Below, in pieces: positions 17,617 to 27,200 of a stretch of 64,000 nucleotides of DNA. Within the stretch, counting starts at the first letter, position 1. Every line of letters starts with the position of its first letter. Source of the DNA: Natronosporangium sp035305625. Lineage in GTDB: Bacteria > Actinomycetota > Actinomycetes > Mycobacteriales > Micromonosporaceae. The stretch spans positions 806,001 to 870,000 of the forward strand of contig CAWEKD010000007.1 of NCBI GenBank assembly GCA_963809545.1. The letters are read 5' to 3'. Under the pieces are notes generated by a model. It searched no databases. It was given only the letters and a program-made list of their open reading frames with translations, and was not told where the DNA came from. The translations under genes were made by a program, and so were the position numbers.

Positions 17617-17673
17617 GCGTTGGACACTTTCGTCGCCGCTAAGGCGCAAACTGCGAGGAAAAGTGTCCAACGC
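17617..17673. repeat. 57-nt inverted-repeat element with 14-bp perfect arms
   Basis: GCGTTGGACACTTT (17617-17630) is repeated in perfect inverted form at 17660-17673. The 29-nt interior contains a further small hairpin (CGCC-GCTAA-GGCG). It lies in the 251-nt gap between the MFS gene and the ClpC-like gene. No T-tract follows, so it is not a classic terminator. It may be a structured terminator, an operator, or a small palindromic repeat element. Confidence 0.65.
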
Positions 17674-17782
17674 CCGCCACGCCCGGCCCGACGGTGGAGC
17701 CGCTCCGGCTGGCGGGGCGTTTCGCACGGGAACCTCCCGGGTAGGCACCACCGGACGGACATGCCGACCTGGGGAGGGCGTT

Positions 17783-20311
17783 GTGACCACGTACTGGGGT
17801 CGCGGACCGTTCGAGCCTGATCCGTTCGAGGAGTTCCTCGCCCGGTTCTTCGGTGCTATCCCCGGCCAGCCGGTGCGGCGGATCGATCTGGCCCGGGTCA
17901 TGAGCCAGGACGCCCGCGAGCTGCTCGGCGAGGCCGCCGGCAAGGCGTCGGAGCTCGGCAGCCCGGATCTCGACACCGAGCACCTGCTGTGGGCGGTCAC
18001 TCGCCGGGAGCCACTGCGGCAGCTGCTGGCGCGGGCCGGTACCGACCCGAACGAACTGGCGACGGAGATAGAGGAGCGGAGTCGGCGGGGAGAGCCACGT
18101 CGGGAACCGCCGAGCCTGACCCCAGCCGCGAAGCGGGCGCTGCTCCAGGCCCACCAGATCTCCCGCACCATCGGAGCGTCATACCTGGGCCCGGAGCACA
18201 TCCTGCTGGCGCTGACGGTGAACCAGGATTCCGAGGCGGGTCGGCTCCTGGCCCAGCACGGGGTCAACCCGCAGGCGTTGCAGCAGGCGGCGACGGAGCG
18301 GACGGTCCCACCGGGCGCCAAACCACCCAGCTCGACCCCGACCCTGGACCGGTACGGGCGGGACTTGACCGCCATGGCCCGGGACGGGCAGATCGACCCG
18401 GTGATCGGTCGGGACTCCGAGATAGAGCAGTGTGTGGAGATCCTGGCCCGCCGGACCAAGAACAACCCGGTGCTGATCGGTGAGGCCGGGGTCGGGAAGA
18501 CCGCGATCGTGGAGGGCCTGGCGCAGCGGATCGCGGACAACGACGTACCCCAGACCCTGACGAACAAACGGCTGATCCAGCTGGACCTGACCGGTCTGGT
18601 GGCCGGCACCCGCTACCGGGGGGACTTCGAAGAACGGCTGAAGAACGTCATCGATGAAATCCGCTCCCACCAGGGTGGACTGATCATCTTCATCGACGAG
18701 ATTCACACCGTCGTAGGGGCGGGCGCGGGCGAGGGCGCCACCGACGCCGCCAACATCCTCAAGCCGGCCCTCGCCCGAGGGGACCTCCACGTGGTGGGGG
18801 CCACCACCCTGGATGAGTACCGCAAGCACATTGAACAGGATCCCGCGTTCGAGCGGCGGCTGCAGCCGGTGCTGGTCTCCGAACCCACCGTGGACGAGAC
18901 CATCCAGATCCTGCGGGGCCTGTCCGACCGGTACGAGGCCCACCACGGGGTCCGGTTCGCGGATGAGGCGCTGGTGGCCGCGGCCGAGCTGTCCGACCGG
19001 TACCTGACCGACCGGTTCCTCCCGGACAAGGCGATCGACCTGATCGATCAGGCCGGCGCCCGGGTGCAGCTCCGCAGCCACTCCCCCACCGGCGATGTGC
19101 AGGAGATCGAGCGCCGGATCGATCACCTGACGCGGGACAAAGACCAGGCGGTGGCGGACGAGCAGTACGAGCGGGCGAGCGCCCTGCGGGACCAGATCAA
19201 CGAACTACGGAAGCAGCTGGAAGCCGCCCGCAACGGCCACTCCGAGGTCCCTTGTGTCCGGCCCGAGGACATCGCGGAGGTGGTCTCCCGCGCCACCGGC
19301 ATCCCGACTCGCCAGCTCACCGAGGAGGAGCGGGAACGGTTGACCCGGCTGGAGGAGCGCCTGCATGAGCGACTGGTCGGCCAGGACGAGGCGGTCCGGG
19401 TGGTGTCCCAGGCGGTCCGCCGCTCCCGCACCGGACTGAGCGATCCGAGTCGGCCGATCGGCAGCTTCCTGTTCCTCGGCCCCACCGGGGTGGGCAAGAC
19501 CGAACTGGCTCGCACGCTGGCGGAGGCGCTCTTCGGCGACGAAGACCGGATGATCCGGCTGGACATGAGCGAGTTCCAGGAGCGGCACACGGTCAGTCGG
19601 CTGGTGGGGGCGCCGCCGGGCTACGTCGGATACGAGGAGGCCGGGCAGCTCACCGAGGAGGTGCGCCGCCGCCCGTACTCGGTGGTGCTGCTGGACGAGA
19701 TCGAGAAGGCCCATCCGGACGTCTTCAATCTGCTGTTGCAGGTGATGGACGACGGGCGGCTGACCGACGCCCAGGGTCGGACGGTCAGTTTCAAGAACAC
19801 CGTCCTGATCATGACCAGTAACCTCGGATCGGAGCTGATCACCGAGGACGGCCCCCTCGGCTTCCGCTCCAACGGCAACGGTGCCCAACAGCAGCAGCGG
19901 GAGCAAGAGCTACAGGAGCGGATGATGCGGCGGTTGCGGGAGGAGCTCCGACCGGAGTTCCTGAACCGGATCGACGAGATCGTGATCTTCCACCGGCTGG
20001 ACCGGGAGCAGCTGACCCGCATCACCGACCTCATGCTCGAGCAGACTCGCCGCCGGCTGCACGCCCAGGACATCACAATCGAGTTCCGCCCCGCGGCGAT
20101 CAACTGGTTGGTGGAGCACGGGTACGAGCCGTCGTTCGGCGCCCGGCCGATGCGCCGCACCATCCAGCGGGAGGTGGACAACCCACTGTCGGAGATGCTG
20201 TTGGACGGACGCCTGCATCCTGGCCAGCACATCACGGTGGACCGGCAGGACGGGCGGCTGTCGTTCGAGATTTCGGCGATCCGTGACCGGCCGGAGGTGA
20301 CGACCGGCTGA
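17783..20311 (+). CDS. ClpC-like AAA+ unfoldase (secretion-locus paralogue)
   Basis: An 842-aa Hsp100 protein with an unusual aromatic/acidic lead (GRGPFEPDPFEEFLARFFG) before two Clp_N repeats (about 50-185). AAA1 has Walker A GEAGVGKTAIVEGL (about 233) and Walker B LIIFIDEIHTVVGAG. A UVR-like coiled M-domain contains DEQYERASALRDQINEL. AAA2 has Walker A GPTGVGKTELARTL (about 566) and Walker B VVLLDEIEKAHPDV. GPLGF after the second sensor loop matches the ClpP-docking LGF loop, so delivery to ClpP is possible. GTG at 17783 has GGGGAGG 6 nt upstream. The beta-helix/AAA gene follows 63 nt downstream. It is probably an accessory copy dedicated to this locus (inference). Confidence 0.9.
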   Translation: MTTYWGRGPFEPDPFEEFLARFFGAIPGQPVRRIDLARVMSQDARELLGEAAGKASELGSPDLDTEHLLWAVTRREPLRQLLARAGTDPNELATEIEERSRRGEPRREPPSLTPAAKRALLQAHQISRTIGASYLGPEHILLALTVNQDSEAGRLLAQHGVNPQALQQAATERTVPPGAKPPSSTPTLDRYGRDLTAMARDGQIDPVIGRDSEIEQCVEILARRTKNNPVLIGEAGVGKTAIVEGLAQRIADNDVPQTLTNKRLIQLDLTGLVAGTRYRGDFEERLKNVIDEIRSHQGGLIIFIDEIHTVVGAGAGEGATDAANILKPALARGDLHVVGATTLDEYRKHIEQDPAFERRLQPVLVSEPTVDETIQILRGLSDRYEAHHGVRFADEALVAAAELSDRYLTDRFLPDKAIDLIDQAGARVQLRSHSPTGDVQEIERRIDHLTRDKDQAVADEQYERASALRDQINELRKQLEAARNGHSEVPCVRPEDIAEVVSRATGIPTRQLTEEERERLTRLEERLHERLVGQDEAVRVVSQAVRRSRTGLSDPSRPIGSFLFLGPTGVGKTELARTLAEALFGDEDRMIRLDMSEFQERHTVSRLVGAPPGYVGYEEAGQLTEEVRRRPYSVVLLDEIEKAHPDVFNLLLQVMDDGRLTDAQGRTVSFKNTVLIMTSNLGSELITEDGPLGFRSNGNGAQQQQREQELQERMMRRLREELRPEFLNRIDEIVIFHRLDREQLTRITDLMLEQTRRRLHAQDITIEFRPAAINWLVEHGYEPSFGARPMRRTIQREVDNPLSEMLLDGRLHPGQHITVDRQDGRLSFEISAIRDRPEVTTG

Positions 20312-20356
20312 CCCGGGCACGGTGGAGCGCACAGTGATCTTCGGTGGTGCGATTGC

Positions 20357-20374
20357 GGTAGGCTCGGGCCTACC
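20357..20374 (+). promoter_or_regulatory. Hairpin abutting the start codon of the beta-helix/AAA gene
   Basis: GGTAGGC-TCGG-GCCTACC forms a 7-bp stem whose 3' arm ends immediately before ATG at 20375. The only purine-rich candidate ribosome site (GGTAGG) is the 5' arm itself, so pairing would hide it. Translational control or coupling to the upstream ClpC-like gene is possible. Confidence 0.4.
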
Positions 20375-22063
20375 ATGGCCCGCACCCTTTTGGTCAGTCC
20401 CGGTCAACCAGGCGCGTTCGCCACGATCTCAGACGCGGTGGCGTCCGCAGGACCGGACACGGTGGTCAGTGTCGCCCCGGGCGAATATCCGGAGACGGTC
20501 CGGCTGGAGCAGCTGCAGCGGGTGACGGTGAGCGCCCGCGACCCGGGCACGGTGACCCTCACCTCGCCCGACCCCGACCTCCCGACTGTGGCGATAGTGG
20601 ACAGTGAGGTCACCCTGGTCGGGCTGGTGGTGACCGCCACCGAGCAACCGGCGATACACGTGCGTGGGGGGCGGGTCCGGATCGACCGCTGCCGGGCGAC
20701 CACCCACCACACCGCGGCGGTGGAGATCCTGGACGGCGCCGTGGCGGAGCTGGGGGACACGGAGATCTCCCAGGGCCGGTACGGGCTGGTCGTGCACGAC
20801 GCGGATGCGGTGGTGACGCGCTGCCAGGTGCGGGACGTGGCGGACGACGGGGTGATCGTCCGGCTAGGGGCGCACGCCGTCCTGCAGGACTGTCTGGTCA
20901 CCGGGTGCGGCTTCCGCGGCGTCTACCTCTATCAGGCCGGCGGCTCCCGCCTGGAGCGGTGCGAGGTGTCGCAGACCGGGGACGCCGGCATCGCGGTGGC
21001 CGACCAGACCTCCCCCACCATCAGCGCCTGCTACGTTCACGACACCGCGGGCCCAGGGGTGGTGGTCGGGCGGGGCTGCGGCGGGCTGGTGGAGGACTGT
21101 CGGTGGGAGAACACCGCTTCCCCGTCGATCCAGCTCGCCGACGGTGCCCGCACCACGGTCCGTACCGGCGACCCGGCCCGGGCCGGTCGCGGCACGACCA
21201 GTACCGCGGGGAGCGGCCACACCGACGAGGCGGAAGTAGCGCGGCTGCTGACCCAGCTGGACAGCATGATCGGCCTGGCCGGGGTGAAGGCGGAGGTCCG
21301 CGCCGTCATCGACGAAATCCAGGTCAATGAATGGCGGCGCAGTGAGGGGCTGAGTGTGGGGGCGGTCAGCCACCACCTGGTCTTCACCGGGGCACCAGGC
21401 ACCGGAAAGACCACCGTCGCCCGGATCTACGGCCAGTTGCTGAAGGCGCTCGGAGTACTGCCGAGCGGCGCCTTCCAGGAGGTGTCCCGGCGGGATCTGG
21501 TCGGACAGTACATTGGCCACACCGCGGAGAAGACCGCGTCGGCGTTTGACGCGGCCCGCGGTGGGGTGCTGTTCATCGACGAGGCCTACACCCTGTCCCG
21601 CGCGGCGGGAGGCAGTAGCGCGGACTTTGGGCAAGAGGCCATCGACACCCTGGTGAAACTGATGGAAGACCACCGCGACGAGGTCGCGGTGATCGTGGCC
21701 GGCTACACCGGGGAGATGCAGCAGTTCCTGGACGCCAACCCTGGCCTGGCCTCCCGGTTCGCCAAGACGATCGAGTTCGAAAACTACACCCCCGAACAAC
21801 TGGTCGAGATCACCCGACATCTCGCCACCGCGGACGACTACCTACTCGACCCGGATCTGGACCTGGCGCTCCAGGAGTGGTTCCACCAGGTCGATCTGAC
21901 GGACGACAATTTCGGCAACGCCCGGGAGGCCCGCAAGCTGTTGGAGCGGATGCGGAAGGCGCAGGCGAGCCGACTACGGCGGCTCGGGCGTCGCCCCGAC
22001 CGTGACGACCTGCGGACGCTCACCCTGGACGATCTGCTCGCCGCGGTCGGCAGCGAGACGTAA
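20375..22063 (+). CDS. Right-handed beta-helix protein fused to an EccA/CbxX-type AAA+ ATPase
   Basis: A 562-aa two-part protein. Residues about 1-265 are short parallel beta-helix rungs (repeats such as AVEILDGAVAELGDTEIS, AHAVLQDCLVTGCGF, GSRLERCEVSQTGDAGIAV), similar to pectate-lyase-like carbohydrate- or surface-binding folds. After a Gly/Thr linker, about 285-562 is a CbxX/CfxQ-family AAA+ domain with LDSMIGLAGVK, Walker A FTGAPGTGKTTVARIYG, Walker B GVLFIDEAYTL and the arginine-containing NPGLASRFAKTIEF. The ATPase half matches EccA of ESX systems, where it is a cytosolic factor acting on substrates. The helix half replaces EccA's TPR domain. ATG at 20375 abuts a hairpin. Confidence 0.88.
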   Translation: MARTLLVSPGQPGAFATISDAVASAGPDTVVSVAPGEYPETVRLEQLQRVTVSARDPGTVTLTSPDPDLPTVAIVDSEVTLVGLVVTATEQPAIHVRGGRVRIDRCRATTHHTAAVEILDGAVAELGDTEISQGRYGLVVHDADAVVTRCQVRDVADDGVIVRLGAHAVLQDCLVTGCGFRGVYLYQAGGSRLERCEVSQTGDAGIAVADQTSPTISACYVHDTAGPGVVVGRGCGGLVEDCRWENTASPSIQLADGARTTVRTGDPARAGRGTTSTAGSGHTDEAEVARLLTQLDSMIGLAGVKAEVRAVIDEIQVNEWRRSEGLSVGAVSHHLVFTGAPGTGKTTVARIYGQLLKALGVLPSGAFQEVSRRDLVGQYIGHTAEKTASAFDAARGGVLFIDEAYTLSRAAGGSSADFGQEAIDTLVKLMEDHRDEVAVIVAGYTGEMQQFLDANPGLASRFAKTIEFENYTPEQLVEITRHLATADDYLLDPDLDLALQEWFHQVDLTDDNFGNAREARKLLERMRKAQASRLRRLGRRPDRDDLRTLTLDDLLAAVGSET

Positions 22064-22327
22064 CCGCCAGAGCGGGATCCGGTCAAAGTTCCGTACCGGG
22101 TCCGTAGCCGCCGGTTCGCCACCCCCGCACCTGCCGCAATCCCCTCCGCTCCCCGCAGTGGTCGCCATCGGAGTGGCAACCGGGGATGTCATGGTGGCGC
22201 AGTACGCGGTCGAGCCCTCTGGGCTATCAGCCCACTCCCGCCGGAGGGCGCGGTCGCCCCTCGCCGCAGCCGGTGCGGTAGCCCGCCAGTTTCCGCGCCG
22301 GCTGCGGTGTCTTCGCGGAGGAAAGCG

Positions 22328-23302
22328 ATGACCTGGCAGGAGGAACTCACCCGACTGGACCGACGCGGTCTCCGCCGCCGGTGGTGGCGCCTCGGCACCG
22401 CCGCCGCTCTCGGCCTGGTGGTGGTCGCTCTCCTCGGGATCGGCGTCGGGAAAATCGACCAATCGCTGCGGCGTGCCGCCCCCAGCCCACCTTCGCAGAC
22501 CGCCCCACCCACCAGTCCGGCGGCGACAAAACCGGTCGATGCTCCCCGCTCCGGGCCGATGTCGCTCGGCTTCTATCCCGGCTGGGTGGACTACCGTCCC
22601 GACGAAGTGGACTACTCCCCGTGGACACACATCGGTCACTTCGGGGTCTACCCGGAGGCGGATGGCAGTCTGCGCTTCGGCGATCTCGACCCGGAGGAGC
22701 TGACGCCGGCGGTGACGGCCGCCCACGCCGCCGGGGTGGAGATCCTGCTGGTGATCGGTTCGGAAGGGACCCGGGAGGCGTTCCTGGGCGCCACCGCTGA
22801 CCGCAACCGCGCCGGGTTCGTCCAGGAGATCGTGGCGTTGGCCACCCGGCACGGCTACGACGGCATCGACATCGCCTGGTCAGACGAGGTGGACCCGGAG
22901 CGGTTCACCGCCCTGATCCGGGACCTCCGGGCCGCCCTCGACACCACCGCCCCGCAGCTGCTGCTCACCTTCGACGCGGTCTCCGGCCTGCTGCCGCCCG
23001 AACTGGCCGCTGAGCTGCACCCGTACGTGGACTACATCCACCTGATGTCGTTCTGGTCCGACGGCCGGGACGAGCTGACCGCATACACCCAGGCGGGGGT
23101 GCCGGCCCACAAACTCACCATCGGGATCGGGCTGTACCAGGACGGGTACCACGACACCACCCCGGAGCGCGTACAGCAGAAGGTGACGCTGGCCCAGGAT
23201 CAGGGCGCCGCCGGGGTGATGGTGTGGTCGTTCCAACATCTGGACGGAGGCTGGGCCGATCCGCGCCTGGAGCCGTTGCGCTCCTATGTGTCCAGTTCCT
23301 GA
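22328..23302 (+). CDS. Membrane-anchored GH18-fold protein, probably non-catalytic
   Basis: A 324-aa protein with a basic N-terminus, one membrane helix (about 26-44), a Pro/Thr/Ser-rich linker and an extracytoplasmic TIM barrel of the glycosyl hydrolase 18 type (LGFYPGWVDY, HIGHFGVYPE, LLLVIGSEGT-like strand, VDYIHLMSFWSDG, GVMVWSFQHLDGGW). The catalytic strand reads DGIDIAWSDE at 178-187. Against the canonical DGxDxDxE, the second Asp is Ala183 and the acid Glu is Ser185, so chitinase activity is unlikely and glycan binding more likely. GGAGGAAAG sits 2 nt before ATG at 22328. Its 3' end overlaps the convergent SseB gene by 19 nt. Confidence 0.82.
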   Translation: MTWQEELTRLDRRGLRRRWWRLGTAAALGLVVVALLGIGVGKIDQSLRRAAPSPPSQTAPPTSPAATKPVDAPRSGPMSLGFYPGWVDYRPDEVDYSPWTHIGHFGVYPEADGSLRFGDLDPEELTPAVTAAHAAGVEILLVIGSEGTREAFLGATADRNRAGFVQEIVALATRHGYDGIDIAWSDEVDPERFTALIRDLRAALDTTAPQLLLTFDAVSGLLPPELAAELHPYVDYIHLMSFWSDGRDELTAYTQAGVPAHKLTIGIGLYQDGYHDTTPERVQQKVTLAQDQGAAGVMVWSFQHLDGGWADPRLEPLRSYVSSS

Positions 23303-24222
23303 CGGTCCGGCTCCGGTCCGGTAACCGCGGCCGCCAGCTCGGTCATCAGGGTCATCAGCTCCCCTTCAGACAGGATCAGCTCGGTGACCGTACCGGGGTT
23401 GAAACACAGCGCCGGGCTACCTTCCGGCCAGTGCGCCACCACCGACAGAAACGGCACCTCCACCGCGGAGGCCGCGGGGCCGGCCACCCGCGCCAGTTGG
23501 GTGGCGGAGCTGAACATCGGCACCGCCGGGGCGGTCTGCCCGCCGGTCAGCCGCCACGGGAACTCCGGGTCGGCCAGGTCCGGTGGGTCCGGTACCGGGG
23601 CGGTGGTGGGGAGCACCACCGTGGCTTCGAGCAGACGGCCGAGGAACTCCTCCCCGTCACCCGCTTGCGCCGCCGCGCGTAACGTCTCCTCCAGGGTGTT
23701 GGTGGGCGGGTCGTCCCGGAGTGCGCCATCGACGTCTGCGGCCTGCCCGGCGGCCAGATCCCGCAGACACTGTCGACGGATCTCGACCAGCGCCTGCTCC
23801 GCCAGGGCCTCGGCCATCTCGGCTATGGACGCCAGGGTACGTTCCCCGGTGGCCAGCTCCGCCACCGCTGACAGCGGCAGGAACACCGCGATCGGCGACC
23901 CGGGGTTGAGCGCGAGCGGGATCCGCGGATCCGGCCAACGCTGCCGCAGGGTGTCAAACCGTACCTCCTCATAGCTGCGAGCCAACCCACCCACCACCTC
24001 GGTCAGCAATTGAGGCGAGGTGAACGCCAACAGGTGCGGCTGCGGGGTGGGCAGCAGCGCCGCCAGCGCGATCCGTGTGTGGTCATCCAACTCCGGCAGT
24101 TGAGGTACGTACAGCCGCGCCGACTGCAAGGTGGTGGCGAACCGGCGGTGGTCACCGGTCTGTAACGCTTCCGCTAACCGCTGCTCCACCCGGTTGGCGG
24201 GCTGCCATCCGCTCGCGTCCAC
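23284..24222 (-). CDS. Tandem SseB-domain protein
   Basis: A 312-aa cytoplasmic protein with two SseB-like domains (about 30-125 and 195-300). Each pairs a short strand-rich start (SARLYVPQLP; EATVVLPTTA) with LLAFTSPQLL or VPMFSSATQLA and a conserved LALNPGSPIAVFLP or LCFNPGTVTELIL segment. SseB-N domains occur near ESX genes in actinobacteria, with no settled role; a chaperone or adaptor for the giant neighbour is inferred. GTG at 24222 is preceded by GGAGGAG 7 nt away, and that ribosome site lies inside the end of the giant gene (4 nt between genes), so the two are translationally coupled. Confidence 0.8.
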   Translation of the reverse strand: MDASGWQPANRVEQRLAEALQTGDHRRFATTLQSARLYVPQLPELDDHTRIALAALLPTPQPHLLAFTSPQLLTEVVGGLARSYEEVRFDTLRQRWPDPRIPLALNPGSPIAVFLPLSAVAELATGERTLASIAEMAEALAEQALVEIRRQCLRDLAAGQAADVDGALRDDPPTNTLEETLRAAAQAGDGEEFLGRLLEATVVLPTTAPVPDPPDLADPEFPWRLTGGQTAPAVPMFSSATQLARVAGPAASAVEVPFLSVVAHWPEGSPALCFNPGTVTELILSEGELMTLMTELAAAVTGPEPDRQELDT

Positions 24223-24226
24223 CTGG

Positions 24227-27200
24227 TTACTCCTCCTCGCGCGGCGCGTTCGCTTCGGCCTGGTCCCGCAGCGCGGTCAGCGCCGGTCGTAGATCCATCC
24301 CCACCAGGAGCCGCCGCTGGACCGGATGCGCGGTCACCGGCCGCAGCCCCACCACCGGGTAGCCCGCCTCGTCCACCCCGGGCTGCAGCCCGAACGTGCG
24401 CCCGTCGCTGACCAGGCGCGCCTGCGAGGCCCGCCCGTCCGGCCACTGCACCCGCAGGAGCAGCCGGCCGTCGGAGCGCTCCAGTGTGAACTGCGACAGT
24501 TCCCCTCGTTCTTGCAGCCACTGCGCGAAGTCGTCCACCGCGGCGGCCAGCGTGTCGTCCGCGTCCGCCTCTGTCCCCGCCGCGGTCTCCTGTTCCCTTT
24601 CTGTCCGCATCTCCGTGGCCGGCTCGGGCGGCGTGGGTACCGGATCAGGGTGGGCCGGGGCGTCCGGCGACGGCGCCATGGTGGGAGCGGTGGGCAGCCG
24701 GTCGACGATCCGCGCCAGCTCCCGCTGACTCACGTGGTACGGGTGCAGCTGCACGCTCCCGTCCCGGCGGGGAGTGAGCCGCTGGTAGTCGATCGTCAAC
24801 TCGCCGGCCGCGGCCGCTTCCCGGATCCACGCCTGCAGCTCTGGCCGTTCCTGGAGACGTTGCCGCAGCCGGTGACCCAGCCTCAGCTGATACTCCAGGT
24901 AGGGGGCGCTGCCTCGGTCCCACAGCCGCCCACCGGCCCACACCCCTGGACCGCGGTCCAGGTCCAGTACCACCAACCGGATCCGGCCGTCCGCCTCGAC
25001 GACGACCCCGACCCCGTCGAGCTCGCCCGGCGCCTGCGGATCGTCCGGCCCACCCACCAGCAGGCCTTCCGGAGGCACCTGGAAATGCTCCAGCAGCGTC
25101 CGCCGGAGCGCGGCGAGCTGCGTGGCGCGCCGCGCCCCCTTCACCGCCTCGGCCAGGATCCGCTCGTGGACCAGCGCGTCGTACAGCTCTGTCGCCAGCT
25201 CCGCAGTGGCGGGGTCCTCGAGCAACTGCTCGGCGAGCAGCCCCACTCGGTCCGGATCCCGCAGGGTCGTCCGGTCGATATCGAGCCGCCGCAGCAGCGG
25301 CATCACCTGCTGGCGACGGAACTGGGCGTGTCGGCGGGCGCTGCGCTGCCAGTGGCGTACCGCCGCGGCGTGGTCGTGCACCGTCGTTATGAGCGCTTCC
25401 GAGCGGGGCACCGGTTCCCCCTGGGCGGTGAACATCTGTTCGCTGCCCCGCCCGTCGTCCCCGATCACCGTCAGCCGCACCACCCGACCGGTCCGCCGGG
25501 CCGTCTCCATCGCCACCTGCACCGGATCCATGGCGGGGTCCCCCCACTGGTCCGGGTTCGGGAACTGACGCTCGTCCACATTGTCGGCCAGGGGGGTGGC
25601 CAACTGCTGCTGGACGAACTGCGTCGCGGTATCGAGGGCGGCCAACGCCTCCTGACGGTCAGCCACCGCGATCCGCCAGCGGGCGTGCGCGACCGCGACC
25701 CGCTGCTGGGCCTGCTGCACCGCCTCCCGGGCGGTGGTGATCTGCTCCGGGGTGGCCGACGGGTCGTCCAGCACCATCCGGAGCGCGGCTGCGGCCTCGG
25801 TCACCCGCTGACGCGCCTGCTGCAGGGACGCGGTCTCGGCCATGATCCGGTCAGCGATCTCGGCCGCGGTGCCTGCGGCCTGCGTCGCCGCCAGCGACTC
25901 GGTGGTCGATGCGGTCGCCACCGCCTGCGCCCGCGCCTCCTGGACCGCCACCCGCACCTCGGTGGCGACCGCCTTCACCCGGGCGGCGGCCGTCGTCATC
26001 TCCTCCAGCTGCGCGGCCACCGGATCGAAGGTCAACGACACCACCGGTTCCCGAGCGGTGGTCACCACCCGGCTCAGCGCGTCGACCACCTGCGCGGACG
26101 GCGAGTCCGCACCCCACTGTTCCAACCGGATCAGCCGGGTCGGTACCGGGGTCGCGGAGTCTGAGGAGGAGGACGCCTCAGGAGTACGGGGGGACGGGGG
26201 CGGCGCCTGGTGGTCGGGGGGATCGGGCTGCCCGGTAGCGGAGGGGGGCGAGTGGTCCGGTGAGACCGGCAGGTAGTGGGTGCCGGTCCGCAGCATCTGG
26301 ACGGTCGCCACCGGGGTCCCCGCCGTGGGCGTCACCACCTCCTGCTCCCCGCTGGGCGACACGACCACCACTTTCCACCCGTACCGCTCGGCCACTACCG
26401 CCGGTAGCTGGGTGTACAGGGCGTTGTCGACCAGCCCGCCGGCGGTGAGAGTGGCCAGCGCGGTCGCCCGCTGGATGTGACTGGTCAGGGAGTTCTTCCG
26501 CTGGATGTGACTGGTCGGGGAGCTCGCCCGCCGCCACAGCGGCCCCACCGGGGATGTGTCCAACTGTTCCCGCAACGCGTCGGTGAGATCGAGCTTGAGC
26601 TGCCGGGCGGACGTGATCCCGAACTGCTGACTCAGCTGCTCCCGGGCCGTGTCCGGCAGCGACTGGAAGAGCGCGTGGAAGAACGCATCGTCACCGGGGG
26701 CGACCCAGCCGGTGGTGCGTCCGGTCGTGTTCAGGAACCACTGCTGGCGCGGGCTGGGCAGGTTCGGGTCACCAGTGTCCTGCCGCAGGTCCCGGTCGAC
26801 CAGCGACTCCCGGAACTGGGCGCCGGGGAGTCGACTGGTGTACAGGGCCGCCGCCGGCACACCGTACCGGTGCACCAGCCACCTGATCCACGCCTGTTCC
26901 TGGGAGCCCAGTGCGGCCGGCCCCCGGTACGCCTGGTCGATCGAGAGTCCGTGGTAGTACCGGTCCACGATCTGCTGCACCGTGTCGTCCAGCGCCCGCT
27001 GGTCTTCAGTGGACAGTTCCAGCGGTGGCGGCGACTTCAGCACCAGCTCCGCCCCGGACAGATCGGCGGGCCGGTAGGAGACCACCGATTCGAGCCAGTC
27101 CGGATCGAACCGCAGCACCTGTCCCCGCTGCGCCGGGTCGAACAGGCCATGCCGGACCGCCAGCTCGGTGGCCACCTCCCGCAGCAGCGCCGCCTCCGCG

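Noticed and set aside
17617..17673. Integron attC site or insertion-sequence ends
   Set aside because: No attC core sequences, no transposase or integrase nearby and no target duplication seen.
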